Shown here: piece after piece, positions 59,682 through 62,284 of the stretch | How positions within the stretch are numbered: position 1 is the first letter of the stretch | Layout: each line of letters begins with the position of its first letter | Assembly: GCA_032718565.1 (NCBI GenBank) | Contig: JAVGVS010000042.1 | Span: 701,501 to 765,500 of the forward strand | Reading direction: 5' to 3' | Source of the DNA: Distichodus sexfasciatus | Taxonomy: Eukaryota > Chordata > Actinopteri > Characiformes > Distichodontidae | DNA: 64,000 nucleotides | Notes under the pieces: model-generated | Seen by the model: the letters and a program-made list of their open reading frames with translations, nothing else | Databases searched by the model: none | Told to the model about the DNA's origin: nothing | Program-made: the position numbers and the translations under genes

Positions 59682-61944
59682 TGTCACGCAGACACACACA
59701 CACAAGCGCAGTTCAGCTTTGCCCTGGAGAGGATAGGATCCCTTTCTAGGTTTCTTCCTATTTCCTACAGAGCAAATTTTTCCTGACCCTAGGGTTGATC
59801 CTTAGTGGATTGGAGCTGGAAATATTTAACTGTTTTGTTATATTCGATTAATGTAGAATACTACGAACATTGTGCTTATAGATATAGACCGTGACATGTA
59901 ATCCTCTCTTTTATGCACAGAACAAGAAATATGAAGTCATTTCCAAACTTCAAACTGAATGACTATATTACTATACTATAAAAAAAAAAAAAGGAGATGT
60001 TTATGCTGTGTGTAAGATTTTTTTTAACTTCTCTCAGCACCATGCCTGTGTGAGTCTTAAGAGCTTGGAAGATTATATACCAGACATAGGCTGAATGCCA
60101 ATTAGCCTTCAGTGAAGGGCAGCTGCTGATTTGGCATCAGCGTCTGAAAGAGGACACTGTTGTGATATGTCTCAAGTGCCGGCGCACAGCTATCGTGACG
60201 TTAAGCTCTGAGGGGAATTGATATTCGGGAGGTTGTTCTCGCTAATTTCCTTAGTCCTCAGACCACAGAACCTTCTAATTTCCTCTAATGCAGGAGAGCG
60301 TAAAGCTTGCCCCGTCACCCCCAAATATGATTAACCACATTATTAGTTCTGAAAAGGCTCGTCTGTGACGGCTAGCGGACAGAGACGCAGAGCGCGTTTT
60401 AGAGGCAAACGATAATAGATTTCCGGCGTCCGATCTGTAAATTGCCAGATGGCCATGCTTATTTGCTACATCAGTTGCCTTTATTCCCATGTTCAAGTGT
60501 TTTTTTGCCTTTTCATCATGTTGTCATGGCTGCCCTTGTAAAGAATTGTCAAACCGCTTGCGTTAGCGAGCTGGCCTAATAATCACGTTCTTAGAGAGTA
60601 TATTATGTCCCTTCCGTTTTCAAAAGAACGGCTAATTGTCTTTGTGGATGGGTCGGAGAATTAATTATTAACTCCCCCCCCTTCTTTGCATGGCGTGGCT
60701 AATTGATAATTAGTTGCTGTGGAAAATGAGAAAGCACACAAGTCCAGGCGGGCAATGAAAGTGCTACCTGAAGCATGGAGACTGTGTAATATTGGAGTGA
60801 TTAAGATGCGACTTGGCCTCCAGGGTACAATTCTGATGATTGAAACTATCACTGGAAGACTAACAACGCCGTCTGTGGCACACTACTTTTTTTTAAACTA
60901 ACTTAAATTTCTCATTTCTGGCTGGAAGTAACACCCACAGATAAAAGGGAATATTAGTCGATAGTGGCGGGGGGGCGGGGGGGATAGAGCAATTGCACTC
61001 CACAATGCCCTCTTAGGTACTGCCTTATTTTTGAAGCCTGAGCAAACAACTTAGTTTTATTAGTCGAGGCCTCAGAACGGCCCAAGGACATCCTTGAATA
61101 GCCCTGGCTCTTGAGGGAGGGGCAACGACGGGGAGAAAAGGATATGCAATTTGGATACCTGAACCCGTGCTGCCCTTTCCTTGGACTCGGGGAGGCGTGC
61201 GGTATTGAAGGCGAGAGGCCACTCCTCCAAACCTCGCAGTCGGAGGCGTCTGCAGGCGGGCGTCAGTCCAAATCCAATCAGTATTCATCTCAGCCCCGTC
61301 CCCCTCCCTGCATTCTTCGGTTCCTTCCCCCAGTCGACGACAAATTAAACTTCATAGTAAAAAGTTGTGTCCTTTACTGTTCCCCCGCCTTGCTATTCTT
61401 CCCTGTTCTAGTCGCACCATTTTTTTTGTGCATTCTAGAAGGCTATAATTGTCTCCTCTGAGTTTTTCCTATTTCTTTCTTCTTCTTCTTTTTTTTTTTT
61501 TTTTTATAAAAGAGTCCCTGGGAACGAAGCGCAGTGTCACATCCTTAATGCTGCTTCATGATCTGCTATTGAGTAAATGCCATTTTAGTTTAGCGTGGCG
61601 GTGGAGTCAGCTAATGGGGTTCTGCTACCGCTGAGGGTGAAACTTGCAAATATGGCAGAGGAAAGAGGTGCATGTAAGAGAGATGTTTAAGAGAGGATTA
61701 TGGGACGAGGGGTGGCGATAAATAGAGGGAGCCTGTGAAAGGAATTGAAAGCAAGATGTCAGCTGTCTAGTTGATGTGCAAAGGTGTCATTAATCTGCAT
61801 TGAATTCTCTTCTCTCTGCTTATGAAGGACATGAACGACTTTCCACCCACATTCAGTCAGACAGCGTATCGAGGCATGGTGGCACCTAATGCGGTCAAGG
61901 GAACCATCATCACCACCGTGCAGGCCAGAGACGGAGACACGCCG
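4184..61944 (+). CDS. pcdh15: pcdh15 (protocadherin-15), partial, 18 exons spanning EC1 to EC9
   Basis: Protocadherin-15 is a giant non-classical cadherin. With cadherin-23 it forms the tip link that pulls on the mechanotransduction channel of inner-ear and lateral-line hair cells; it is also used in photoreceptors. The 18 exons listed below join in one open frame of 903 codons plus 2 bases of a split codon, all with AG acceptors and GT donors. Exon lengths, phases and residues track mammalian PCDH15 as I remember it almost exon for exon. Cadherin linker motifs occur in order at EC1/2 to EC8/9. About thirteen N-glycosylation sequons are visible (for example NST, NRT, NVT, NLS, NIT, NYT). Both ends are cut by the window: the signal-peptide exon and the EC9-EC11, membrane and cytoplasmic exons are missing. 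No frameshift or premature stop was seen. The family assignment is very secure; the a or b paralogue is not resolved. Confidence 0.97.
4440..4595 (+). CDS. pcdh15: pcdh15 exon 2 of window: end of EC1 and EC1/EC2 linker
   Basis: This 52-codon, phase 0-0 exon is separated from the previous one by only 95 bases. It encodes PPSYIHSIVVQVQC, then VGTVILHEVRIVVRDRNDNAP and the first strand of EC2 up to VAINE. The cysteine of VQVQC corresponds to the EC1 disulfide cysteine. The isoleucine of TVIL and the arginine of EVRI match positions I108 and R113 of mouse PCDH15 (mature numbering), which touch cadherin-23 in the handshake. DRNDN is the canonical calcium linker. Confidence 0.96.
4596..6835 (+). 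other. intron 2
   Basis: About 2.2 kb with no recognised element. AT-rich unique sequence, short poly(T) runs and no conserved open frame. Confidence 0.7.
6836..6955 (+). CDS. pcdh15: pcdh15 exon 3 of window: EC2
   Basis: Forty codons, phase 0-0, from the acceptor TTTCCCCAG to the donor CCG|GTATGG. It reads LTPVGTTIFSGFTGNNG, then DIDDGPNGQIEYTIQYNPNDP. The DIDDGPNG stretch supplies the DxD-type calcium ligands that open EC2, and the asparagine-glycine turn is typical of cadherin repeats. Length and phase equal the mammalian exon. Confidence 0.96.
6956..7366 (+). other. intron 3
   Basis: A 411-base intron. I see nothing in it beyond the splice signals. Confidence 0.75.
7367..7477 (+). CDS. 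pcdh15: pcdh15 exon 4 of window: EC2
   Basis: Thirty-seven codons, phase 0-0, between acceptor CTCTACAG and donor GTAAGT. It encodes TTNRTFDIPLTLSGSVVL, then ERLNYEEITRYLVIIQAN. LNYEE takes the place of the cadherin DRE motif, as in other PCDH15 proteins. NRT is a sequon. Confidence 0.95.
7478..8330 (+). other. intron 4
   Basis: An 853-base intron, AT-rich, with no recognised element. Confidence 0.75.
8331..8501 (+). CDS. pcdh15: pcdh15 exon 5 of window: EC2/EC3 linker and start of EC3
   Basis: Fifty-seven codons, phase 0-0. After the last EC2 strand (TATTTLTVDV) it carries LDGDDLGPMFLPCN, then NTRDCKPLTYKASI. DGDDLGP is the variant EC2/EC3 calcium linker peculiar to PCDH15. The two cysteines in the following loop (LPC and RDC) are shared with mammals and probably form a disulfide in the long first loop of EC3. 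The next coding exon is 7.8 kb away. Confidence 0.96.
8757..8966 (+). mobile_element. tRNA-derived SINE, family C, with internal hairpin
   Basis: The head has CTAGTGGTAGAATACTTGTC (A-box-like) and GGGTTCAAGTCC (B box). The body has CCACTGGGTTCCTGAGGAAG and CTTAACCCCTAAGTTGCTCC. This 'ACCCTTAACC...TTGCTCCAGG' body is common in fish SINEs. A 14-bp perfect hairpin lies inside (8835-8871). Confidence 0.75.
9001..9192 (+). mobile_element. tRNA-derived SINE, family C, diverged
   Basis: GGAGGTTCTAATCCCAG stands in place of the B box. It is followed by the family body (CAAGTTGCTCGAGAGACTG, TTAGGAAATGGGAGATGC) and the terminal GTCTGCTAAATGCAGTAAAATG-like motif. Confidence 0.65.
9438..9489 (+). repeat. 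short direct duplication
   Basis: GAGGAGTCTTATATCATG occurs twice with a 26-base period. A recent local duplication in intron; no function is implied. Confidence 0.85.
9868..9995 (+). mobile_element. SINE family C, 3' body only
   Basis: It carries the family body (ACTCCAGGGAGACTGTCCC) and the end motif CACTCTGGATAAGAGCGTATG. The tRNA-like head is degraded. Confidence 0.6.
11580..12343 (+). mobile_element. hAT-type DNA transposon relic (BED-finger class)
   Basis: The right end CGGATTTCATAGGGCCCT is the reverse complement of a hAT-type terminus that I know from fish genomes (CAGGGCCCTATGAAATCCG). The inside carries a broken BED-type zinc-finger frame from 11854. The left terminus was not found, so the left limit is approximate and the copy is probably truncated. 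Confidence 0.6.
11854..12075 (+). pseudogene. BED-type zinc-finger transposase fragment, broken
   Basis: From ATG at 11854 the frame reads MAKRLAETLKSSKKLW and so on to a stop at 11938. In the same frame comes GEQQLFCKFCQHTIDCTHK (a Cys-x2-Cys pair), then a stop, and in the next frame DDHLQSKTHI (a His-x5-His pair). This resembles the amino-terminal BED finger of hAT transposases and the domesticated CGGBP1 family. At least one stop and one frameshift make it non-coding today. The DDE-like core is missing. Confidence 0.6.
12762..12911 (+). pseudogene. remnant of hAT transposase (GTF2IRD2/ZBED-like), internally deleted
   Basis: From ATG the frame gives MDKYKKRKISEENRTYNDAW, then AD, a stop, FAFMKVTSYSPDLQTLCAE and VQEQKSH before a terminal stop. 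The first part resembles the start and the last part the end of hAT transposases of the type found in GTF2IRD2-like proteins. The middle with the catalytic core is gone, so this is a non-autonomous derivative. Family naming is from memory. Confidence 0.55.
13253..13744. repeat. nested inverted repeat (arms about 80 bases) with internal tandem units
   Basis: The arm at about 13253-13330 (GAAGCATAATGCGTTCACCTG ... GATACAGTTT) is the reverse complement of about 13664-13744 with few mismatches. Next to and within the right arm the motif TTAATTCAGAAAAACAGC recurs at about 13551, 13611 and 13677 (periods near 60-66). It looks like a foldback MITE inside the hAT derivative, or its own subterminal structure. 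Confidence 0.75.
15161..15390 (-). mobile_element. tRNA-derived SINE, family B, well preserved
   Basis: On the minus strand it begins GGGCAGTTGACAGTGTAACG, followed by GTTAAGGAG (A box) and GGTCGCCGGTTTGAATCCCG (B box). The body has GTACTCATGAGCAAGGTATC, and the end AATCACTCACTTTC. This is the best reference copy of the family in the window. Confidence 0.85.
16317..16425 (+). CDS. pcdh15: pcdh15 exon 6 of window: EC3
   Basis: A 109-base exon entering in phase 0 and leaving with one base of a split glycine codon (ATT G|GTAGGT). It encodes SRANPVNVTPLIQAVDQD, then RNIQPPSDRPGILYSIL. AVDQDRNIQPPSDRPGI is close to identical in all PCDH15 proteins I know and holds EC3 calcium ligands. NVT is a sequon. 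The intron that follows contains the DIRS element. Confidence 0.96.
16561..16594 (+). mobile_element. SINE family C, left part interrupted by DIRS
   Basis: GGTCTAGTGGTGAGACACTT is the A-box half of a family C tRNA-like head. Its B-box half resumes at 21730, directly after the DIRS element. Confidence 0.75.
16595..16868 (+). repeat. DIRS left inverted terminal repeat
   Basis: It begins GTACTCAGTTACTTTCG. From ACTCTTTTTCCTCCTCAACT onward it is the near-identical reverse complement of the right ITR, through a GC-rich core to the TATATAA box and the CCGTTGCGCCGCCGC segment. Confidence 0.9.
16825..16831 (+). promoter_or_regulatory. TATA box of left DIRS ITR, oriented with pcdh15
   Basis: GGCTATATAAGCGGCCG follows a GC-rich region with CCAATG-like motifs. 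In the left ITR it points rightward, sense to pcdh15 and antisense to the DIRS genes. Promoter activity is inferred from the motif and from its match to the element's own promoter in the other ITR. Confidence 0.55.
16908..17020. repeat. DIRS internal complementary region (ICR)
   Basis: CGCAGTACTCGTTCCCATAT through GGTTACGGAAGTAACCGAGTAC is the reverse complement of the left outer end. GTTCCCTGTCGATATTCCAC through ACGCTGTATGGGAA is the complement of the right outer end. The join GAGTAC|GTTCCC shows the order of the ends in the circular form. Confidence 0.9.
17246..18259 (-). pseudogene. DIRS tyrosine recombinase, one lesion
   Basis: This enzyme would insert the circular DNA by site-specific recombination. 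The amino-terminal part (18259-17648) has a SAM-like core-binding region and LLALASVKRVGDLQALSV, which holds the first catalytic arginine. The frame meets a stop at 17648-17650 after GLCT, then resumes in the same frame and carries RAHSTRG (the H-x2-R pair) and RFYKLD (the likely tyrosine nucleophile). The lesion looks like a pair of small compensating shifts near the stop. All catalytic motifs are recognisable, but the protein cannot be made in one piece. Confidence 0.85.
18165..20043 (-). pseudogene. DIRS reverse transcriptase and RNase H, broken
   Basis: The polyprotein frame starts at 20043 and has the RT entry motif EIVPPAQSESGFYSRYFLVP. It hits a stop at 19663-19665 (lysine codon changed to TAA). 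A one-base loss near 19511 moves the frame to the segment ending at 18368. That segment has the RT active site YLDD (ILNYLDDWLI) and the RNase H motifs TDASNRGWG, NCLEML, RSDSRSVV and QGADMLSRN. A further frame change leads to the last part (VAPFWRNQPW), which overlaps the recombinase start. Some sequence after RNase H seems deleted compared with relatives I recall. Confidence 0.85.
20080..21282 (-). CDS. DIRS gag-like ORF1, intact 400 codons
   Basis: I chose the ATG at 21282 because MPRRRCKTCGKSLRADDG is the usual start of this ORF in fish DIRS elements; the frame is open further upstream into the ITR. The first 60 residues hold a cysteine cluster (CKTCGK, DCVACLG, CSHC) likely to bind zinc and nucleic acid. 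A serine/proline-rich stretch and helical segments follow. The protein should coat the element's RNA. No break was seen in this ORF, in contrast to the two genes downstream of it. Confidence 0.7.
   Translation of the reverse strand: MPRRRCKTCGKSLRADDGHADCVACLGKSHADAALSVADCSHCEAFSIATLCSRIAFFSESDSAPRALPSASSQGPVRKKRRGRVVEHLEIDEHSPAQRPHASPSPPRTASPVLFTQPDQHPSVAASDMILFGGSDEEMDSLSLAASDAEEFAGSGSDPALLPPSSSLSARTKSDEKLIRVMTKAVSELGLDWSPPEELSQSRLDEWFLLGHLQAPRQRSSPFFPEVHDELTKSWRAPYSSRIRPSTSSALSSVDGAEEKGYEHLPPLDESVAAHLCPPTAIGWKARASHPSKLCRVTSALAGSAYAAAGQAASALHSMVVLQVFQAKMLATKEAGLDATSLRDLQSATDLALRATKATTQAIGRSMSSLVVLECHLWLTQTRSPSWMLQCQRAACADRL
21463..21729 (-). repeat. DIRS right inverted terminal repeat with promoter TATA
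   Basis: Reverse complement of the left ITR over its inner part; the outer end reads GTGGAATATTGACAGGGAAC. CTATATAAGC on the minus strand near 21505-21514 is the likely promoter of the element's own transcript, which would start just upstream of gag. Confidence 0.9.
21730..21830 (+). mobile_element. SINE family C, right part interrupted by DIRS
   Basis: AGTAAGTTCTGGGTTTGAAC supplies the B box, and CTACCTCTAGCATTGCC and GGGCACCTGAG the start of the body. Joined to 16561-16594 it gives one tRNA-like head. Confidence 0.75.
21994..22106 (+). CDS. pcdh15: pcdh15 exon 7 of window: EC3
   Basis: A 113-base exon whose first two bases complete the split glycine codon and whose end is in phase 0 (ATCAAG|GTAATG). 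It reads GKPTSYADYFFLNSTTAEL, then SLLQPVSREEHQRFDLVIK. VSREEH is the EC3 DRE-like motif that faces the EC3/EC4 linker. It begins about 265 bases after the right end of the DIRS insertion, with frame and splice sites intact. Confidence 0.96.
25340..25950. mobile_element. fish DNA-transposon-like repeat with 'ACTCAAGTA' ends
   Basis: Near one edge it has TACTCAAGTACAAGTACAAA and GTTACTCAATTACATTACA. Towards the other edge it has GATTACTTACTCAGATATTT, then ACTTGAGTAAGAC. These alternating ACTCAAGTA/TTACTTGAGT motifs mark a very common non-autonomous fish repeat. Limits are approximate. Confidence 0.5.
26516..26544 (+). repeat. (AATA)n microsatellite
   Basis: About seven AATA units. Confidence 0.95.
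27158..27350 (+). repeat. diverged short direct repeats
   Basis: ACTGTTCAAATAGCAGCATTG, CTATTGTTCAAATAGCAACA and CCCTATTGTTTAAGTGG recur at about 27169, 27206 and 27328. They resemble the 'CGCCCCCTATTG' motif of dispersed fish repeats; the family was not identified. Confidence 0.5.
27855..28043 (+). repeat. possible LINE 3' end with (AAT)n tail
   Basis: The order GTTCTTTGCACTG, then CTTGTACACTATAGCAGAGATG, GTGTATTTGACTCTGACT and a short (AAT)n tail recalls the 3' ends of fish non-LTR elements. No protein remnant is present, so this stays tentative. Confidence 0.35.
28272..28675. mobile_element. foldback MITE-like element, arms about 60-70 bases
   Basis: The left arm ATGATCAGTACCAATTTGC ... 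TCCCCTTATAATAG ... TTTATAATCAGGTTGT pairs with the right-hand sequence ACAACCTGATTATAAAT ... TTATAAGGGGAGTAAAGTGG ... CATCTGATCAT. No coding remnant; superfamily and target duplication not resolved. Confidence 0.6.
29536..29742 (+). CDS. pcdh15: pcdh15 exon 8 of window: EC3/EC4 linker and first half of EC4
   Basis: Sixty-nine codons, phase 0-0. AEQDNGHPLPAFANLHIEV is followed by LDENDQAPYF (the EC3/EC4 calcium linker), FPTYCGFIMESAPVG and the strands ending IVVLDNDVEE. One NLS sequon is present. The cysteine in PTYCGF stands where mammalian proteins have glutamine (from memory), and I see no other cysteine in the EC4-coding exons, so it may be a free thiol. The LDNDVEE acidic cluster continues the calcium site into the next exon. 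Confidence 0.96.
30121..31189 (-). mobile_element. 5'-truncated L1/Tx1-like LINE with 11-bp target duplication
   Basis: ATCTTTTACTT occurs at 30110-30120 and 31190-31200. On the minus strand the element ends in poly(A) (poly(T) from 30121 on the plus strand), directly at the duplication, as target-primed reverse transcription leaves it. The interior encodes the carboxy end of an ORF2 protein. The 5' part, including the endonuclease and most of the RT, is missing. Confidence 0.85.
30358..31107 (-). pseudogene. C-terminal remnant of LINE ORF2 (L1/Tx1-like)
   Basis: A 249-codon open frame preceded in frame by KNQDFFRYLQ. It has the cysteine/histidine knuckle CWRNCGN ... HYHIFWDY and FWNKIH typical of the end of L1-clade ORF2. 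It lacks the endonuclease and catalytic RT regions, so it is a dead fragment. The unbroken frame suggests a fairly recent insertion. Confidence 0.8.
31417..31448 (+). repeat. (CT)n microsatellite
   Basis: Imperfect CT run. Confidence 0.9.
32497..32550 (+). repeat. SINE family C head fragment
   Basis: GGTGGTTTAGTGGTAGAACA matches the A-box half of family C. The rest is degraded. The stretch near 32592 (TTTATCAGACTCTCTTATCC) resembles the common 3' motif in the opposite orientation. Confidence 0.5.
33118..33275 (-). repeat. SINE family C head (minus) next to a family C tail (plus)
   Basis: GATTTGAACCTACGACTC ... CTACCACTAGGCCACC is the family C head read backwards. After it, AGCTCCAGGAAGACTG and CCAGATAAGAGTGTCTGATG is a body and tail in forward orientation, so two fragments abut head to tail. 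Confidence 0.55.
33787..33921 (+). CDS. pcdh15: pcdh15 exon 9 of window: EC4
   Basis: Forty-five codons, phase 0-0, between CCGTCCTAG and GTAAGA. It encodes TKDPMVRISLDSYNSIFAV, then TPSGIVRHLTLLKPVDREEQ and QSYSFK. PVDREEQ is the canonical DRE motif of EC4. Size and phase equal the mammalian exon. Confidence 0.96.
34211..34275 (+). repeat. (TTA)n microsatellite
   Basis: About 21 perfect TTA units. On the minus strand it creates a spurious polyasparagine frame. Confidence 0.98.
35668..35847 (-). mobile_element. tRNA-derived SINE, family A, internally deleted
   Basis: On the minus strand GGGCAGCAAGATGGCGCGG, then TGGTTAGCACTGCTGCC (A box) and GGGGTTCGAGCCCC (B box), with GTTTGCATGCCCTCCCCG in the body. 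The middle of the body present in the 2458-2759 copy is missing. Confidence 0.8.
37535..37684 (+). CDS. pcdh15: pcdh15 exon 10 of window: end of EC4, EC4/EC5 linker, start of EC5
   Basis: Fifty codons, phase 0-0. It encodes LIASDGVQESSPVTVNITV, then IDANDNTPTFPNVSYSINV and YTDMQPGETVSR. DANDNTP is a classical calcium linker. There are two sequons (NIT, NVS). The donor is CGG|GTAATC. Confidence 0.96.
37685..38185 (+). other. intron 10
   Basis: A 501-base intron. ATAATCGAATCGAGTAATCG near 37769 resembles a terminus of another fish hAT family; otherwise nothing is seen. Confidence 0.6.
38186..38379 (+). CDS. pcdh15: pcdh15 exon 11 of window: EC5
   Basis: A 194-base exon leaving in phase 2 (AGA AG|GTAAAT). 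It reads LTAADADEGPNGLISYSIL, then AGAQGHFSINNYTGLITVV and PGVNLTVGRTYALTVRAADN. DADEGPNG carries DxD ligands. The usual DRE motif is replaced by LTVGRTY, as in mammalian PCDH15, so this repeat contributes an incomplete calcium site at its lower end. NYT and NLT are sequons. Confidence 0.96.
38380..39645 (+). other. intron 11
   Basis: A 1.27-kb intron with no recognised element. Confidence 0.7.
39646..39778 (+). CDS. pcdh15: pcdh15 exon 12 of window: EC5/EC6 linker and start of EC6
   Basis: A 133-base exon whose first base completes an arginine codon. It encodes SSITTVYIEVLPPNNQSPP, then RFPQLVYSSEISEAMRTG and ATLLNLQ. The linker is PNNQSPP rather than DxNDNxP, a noncanonical EC5/EC6 junction that the family shares. 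With the missing DRE in the previous exon it suggests reduced calcium occupancy here. Confidence 0.96.
39779..40584 (+). other. intron 12
   Basis: An 806-base intron with no recognised element. Confidence 0.7.
40585..40664 (+). CDS. pcdh15: pcdh15 exon 13 of window: EC6
   Basis: The smallest exon, 80 bases, phase 0 to 2. It reads ATDRERDPIRYSILSGDPD, then SIFELDQT (the last threonine is split with the next exon). ATDRERDPIRYS is the DxD-type calcium segment of EC6. The acceptor is TTTTGCAG and the donor GTAAGC. Confidence 0.95.
40701..40946. repeat. short MITE-like element with 11-bp inverted ends
   Basis: GGCTAATACAG at 40701-40711 and its perfect complement CTGTATTAGCC at 40936-40946. Interior motifs (AAGTCGAGACATTGGG and ATCGTAGCTCGAGGAAC) resemble decayed mariner-like repeats. 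Confidence 0.45.
41069..41320. mobile_element. MITE with about 105-base inverted arms
   Basis: The arm starting ATGTGACCCGATCTGC (41069 to about 41175) is the reverse complement of about 41213-41320 with only a handful of differences. About 40 bases form the loop, so the whole 252-base element can fold into one hairpin. It has no coding capacity. The superfamily is uncertain because the target duplication is not clear (AT or none). Confidence 0.8.
44867..45060 (+). mobile_element. tRNA-derived SINE, family C
   Basis: GGTGGTCTAGGTGTAGGATTC (A-box half) and GTAGGTTGAAATCCAAC (B-box half), then the body and a TCTAATAAATACTACAAATG end. Confidence 0.7.
45653..45746 (+). CDS. pcdh15: pcdh15 exon 14 of window: EC6
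   Basis: A 94-base exon, 1 + 31 codons. It encodes SGQLLLAKMLDREATDHYM, then LVVTASDGKPDG. LDREATD is a canonical DRE motif. The preceding polypyrimidine tract is weak, but the acceptor GGGTCTGCAG joined to the phase-2 donor of exon 13 gives an uninterrupted frame that matches the family. Confidence 0.95.
46312..46334 (+). repeat. (AC)n microsatellite
   Basis: About eleven AC units. Confidence 0.95.
46594..46800 (-). mobile_element. tRNA-derived SINE, family C
   Basis: Read on the minus strand it has GGTGGCCTAGTGGTAGGACA at the head, then CTGAGCAAGACACTTAACCC and the 3' motif with CATTTCCTAATT-like decay. Near full length. Confidence 0.75.
49040..49185 (+). mobile_element. SINE family C, diverged
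   Basis: GTGGTGGTGTAGAGAATGAT head, GAGATTCAAATTCAG B-box remnant and CTCTGGAAAAGAGCATCTAC tail. Confidence 0.6.
49603..49735 (-). mobile_element. SINE family C, diverged
   Basis: CTTGAGGTTAAGGGTCTTAC and CCTACTACTAGTCCACCTCC are the body and head of family C in minus orientation. Confidence 0.55.
50388..50565 (+). mobile_element. tRNA-derived SINE, family C, well preserved
   Basis: GGTGGTCTAGTAGTAGGATG head, then CACTGGGTCCCTGAACAAG, CCTCAAGTTGACCCAGGGAG and GGAAATGGAAGTCGCTCTGG. A good reference copy of the family. Confidence 0.8.
51314..51442 (+). CDS. pcdh15: pcdh15 exon 15 of window: EC6/EC7 linker and start of EC7
   Basis: Forty-three codons, phase 0-0. TSTATVNIVVTDVNDNDP is followed by TFYPQLPRNFTVQEEEVN and AFVGQVK. 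DVNDNDP is the canonical linker. NFT is a sequon. Confidence 0.96.
53400..53699. mobile_element. hAT-like MITE with ATATCG motifs and near-perfect 8-bp target duplication
   Basis: The element runs from TAGAACTGTGCAAAAATATA to CCAATACCCACCCCTA and is rich in ATATCGCGATAT/ATATCGTGAT motifs, a common fish repeat type. The flanks CTGCACAC (53392-53399) and CTGCATAC (53700-53707) match at 7 of 8 bases. Confidence 0.65.
55050..55190 (-). mobile_element. SINE family B, head half
   Basis: GGGACTTGAACCGGCGACC and CCTAACCATTACACTTCC are the B and A boxes in minus orientation. The body stops at GCGCCCGGGGAGC. Confidence 0.75.
56313..56618 (+). CDS. pcdh15: pcdh15 exon 16 of window: most of EC7 and start of EC8
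   Basis: The largest exon here, 102 codons, phase 0-0. It starts ANDPDLGVNGQVRYRLVN, then NGNIS-type strands (DGNISTTVALDREKRG), YYELVVEAWDGAMDPRR, VLDLDDNSPVF and SYSAILPENSPAGMAILQLS. DREKR is the DRE motif and DLDDNSP the EC7/EC8 linker. It is more GC-rich than the surrounding intron. A (CA)n run starts about 15 bases after the donor GTGAGC. Confidence 0.97.
56633..56656 (+). repeat. (CA)n microsatellite
   Basis: About twelve CA units starting about 15 bases after the donor of exon 16. Confidence 0.95.
56657..56936 (+). repeat. dispersed fish repeat with telomere-like CTAACC units, bounded by CA arrays
   Basis: It contains GAGGTCTTTCCATAGGC, then AATCCTAACCCTAACC, and paired GGGGACCTCTCAAATGTCCCC and GGTCCCCACAATGCGATAAA motifs. 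I know this order from many fish introns. It lies between (CA)n runs at both ends (56633-56656 and about 56938-56954). Confidence 0.65.
57995..58045 (+). repeat. (CA)n microsatellite
   Basis: About 25 CA units. Confidence 0.97.
58247..58448 (+). mobile_element. SINE family B, part of head deleted
   Basis: Begins GTAGTGTAACGATCAGGGGG, then TTCACCCCATGATCAGTACC, CATGAGCTAGGTACCGTCCC and GTGGTGCACTGTGTGCTGTG. Part of the head around the B box is missing. Confidence 0.7.
59004..59228 (+). CDS. pcdh15: pcdh15 exon 17 of window: EC8
   Basis: Seventy-five codons, phase 0-0. It encodes ASDVDLNSNITYNIRTEEA, then FALNPVTGEMTALYTLDFEKL, AVDVAGSMPPGLATVTV and TVT. ASDVDLNSN is the DxD calcium segment and LDFEKL stands for the DRE motif. 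NIT and NRT are sequons. Confidence 0.96.
59356..59545 (-). mobile_element. tRNA-derived SINE, family C
   Basis: TTTAGCAGACACACTTATCC (3' motif), GAGCAACTTTAGG (body) and GATTCAAACCTACCTCTTC with GTCTAGAAATGAGTGTCCC (head), read on the minus strand. Confidence 0.65.
59649..59677 (+). repeat. (CA)n microsatellite
   Basis: About fourteen CA units. Confidence 0.95.
61828..61944 (+). CDS. pcdh15: pcdh15 exon 18 of window: EC8/EC9 linker and start of EC9
   Basis: Thirty-nine codons, phase 0-0, from acceptor CTTATGAAG to donor CCG|GTAAGT. It reads DMNDFPPTFSQTAYRGMVA, then PNAVKGTIITTVQARDGDTP. DMNDFPP is the EC8/EC9 linker. This is the last coding exon inside the window; EC9 continues beyond 64000. 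Confidence 0.96.
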
Positions 61945-62098
61945 GTAAGTAAGCCTGACAGCTGTGTGTGGGTTTGGCATTTCCCATTTTATCAACTGAC
62001 AGTTCGATTTTTACCTCAATCCATTCATCCAATCTGTTGCTCAGCACACATAAAAAAACCATCTGCTTATTGCTGCACACGTCATATTTGGATAACAG

Positions 62099-62263
62099 TT
62101 GGTAGCGTAGCAGTTTGGGGGAACCACTGATGAGCTCATGAGCGAGGTACCGTCCCCAAGCACTGCCTATATCAGCTGCCCGCTGCTCATTCACGGATGG
62201 GTCAAATTCCGTTGTCCTGTGCTGTGGAGTGTTCACAATAACAACTAACCCCTCACTTTCATG
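62099..62263 (+). mobile_element. SINE family B, truncated
   Basis: GGTAGCGTAGCAGTTTGGGGG, then CTCATGAGCGAGGTACCGTC and CTGCCCGCTGCTCATTCACG. The B-box half of the head is deleted, as in the 58247 copy. Confidence 0.7.
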
Positions 62264-62284
62264 CCTTTTAACCTCAAGGAGTTC

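Larger units (their letters stand above)
59229..61827 (+). other. intron 17
   Basis: A 2.6-kb intron with a SINE family C copy (59356-59545), (CA)n at 59649-59677, poly(A) near 59980, a G-rich run near 60968 and poly(T) near 61490. No coding exon was recognised. Confidence 0.7.

Noticed and set aside
60240..60660. Possible conserved noncoding element in intron 17
   Set aside because: The block looks unique and not repeat-like, but conservation cannot be judged from one sequence.
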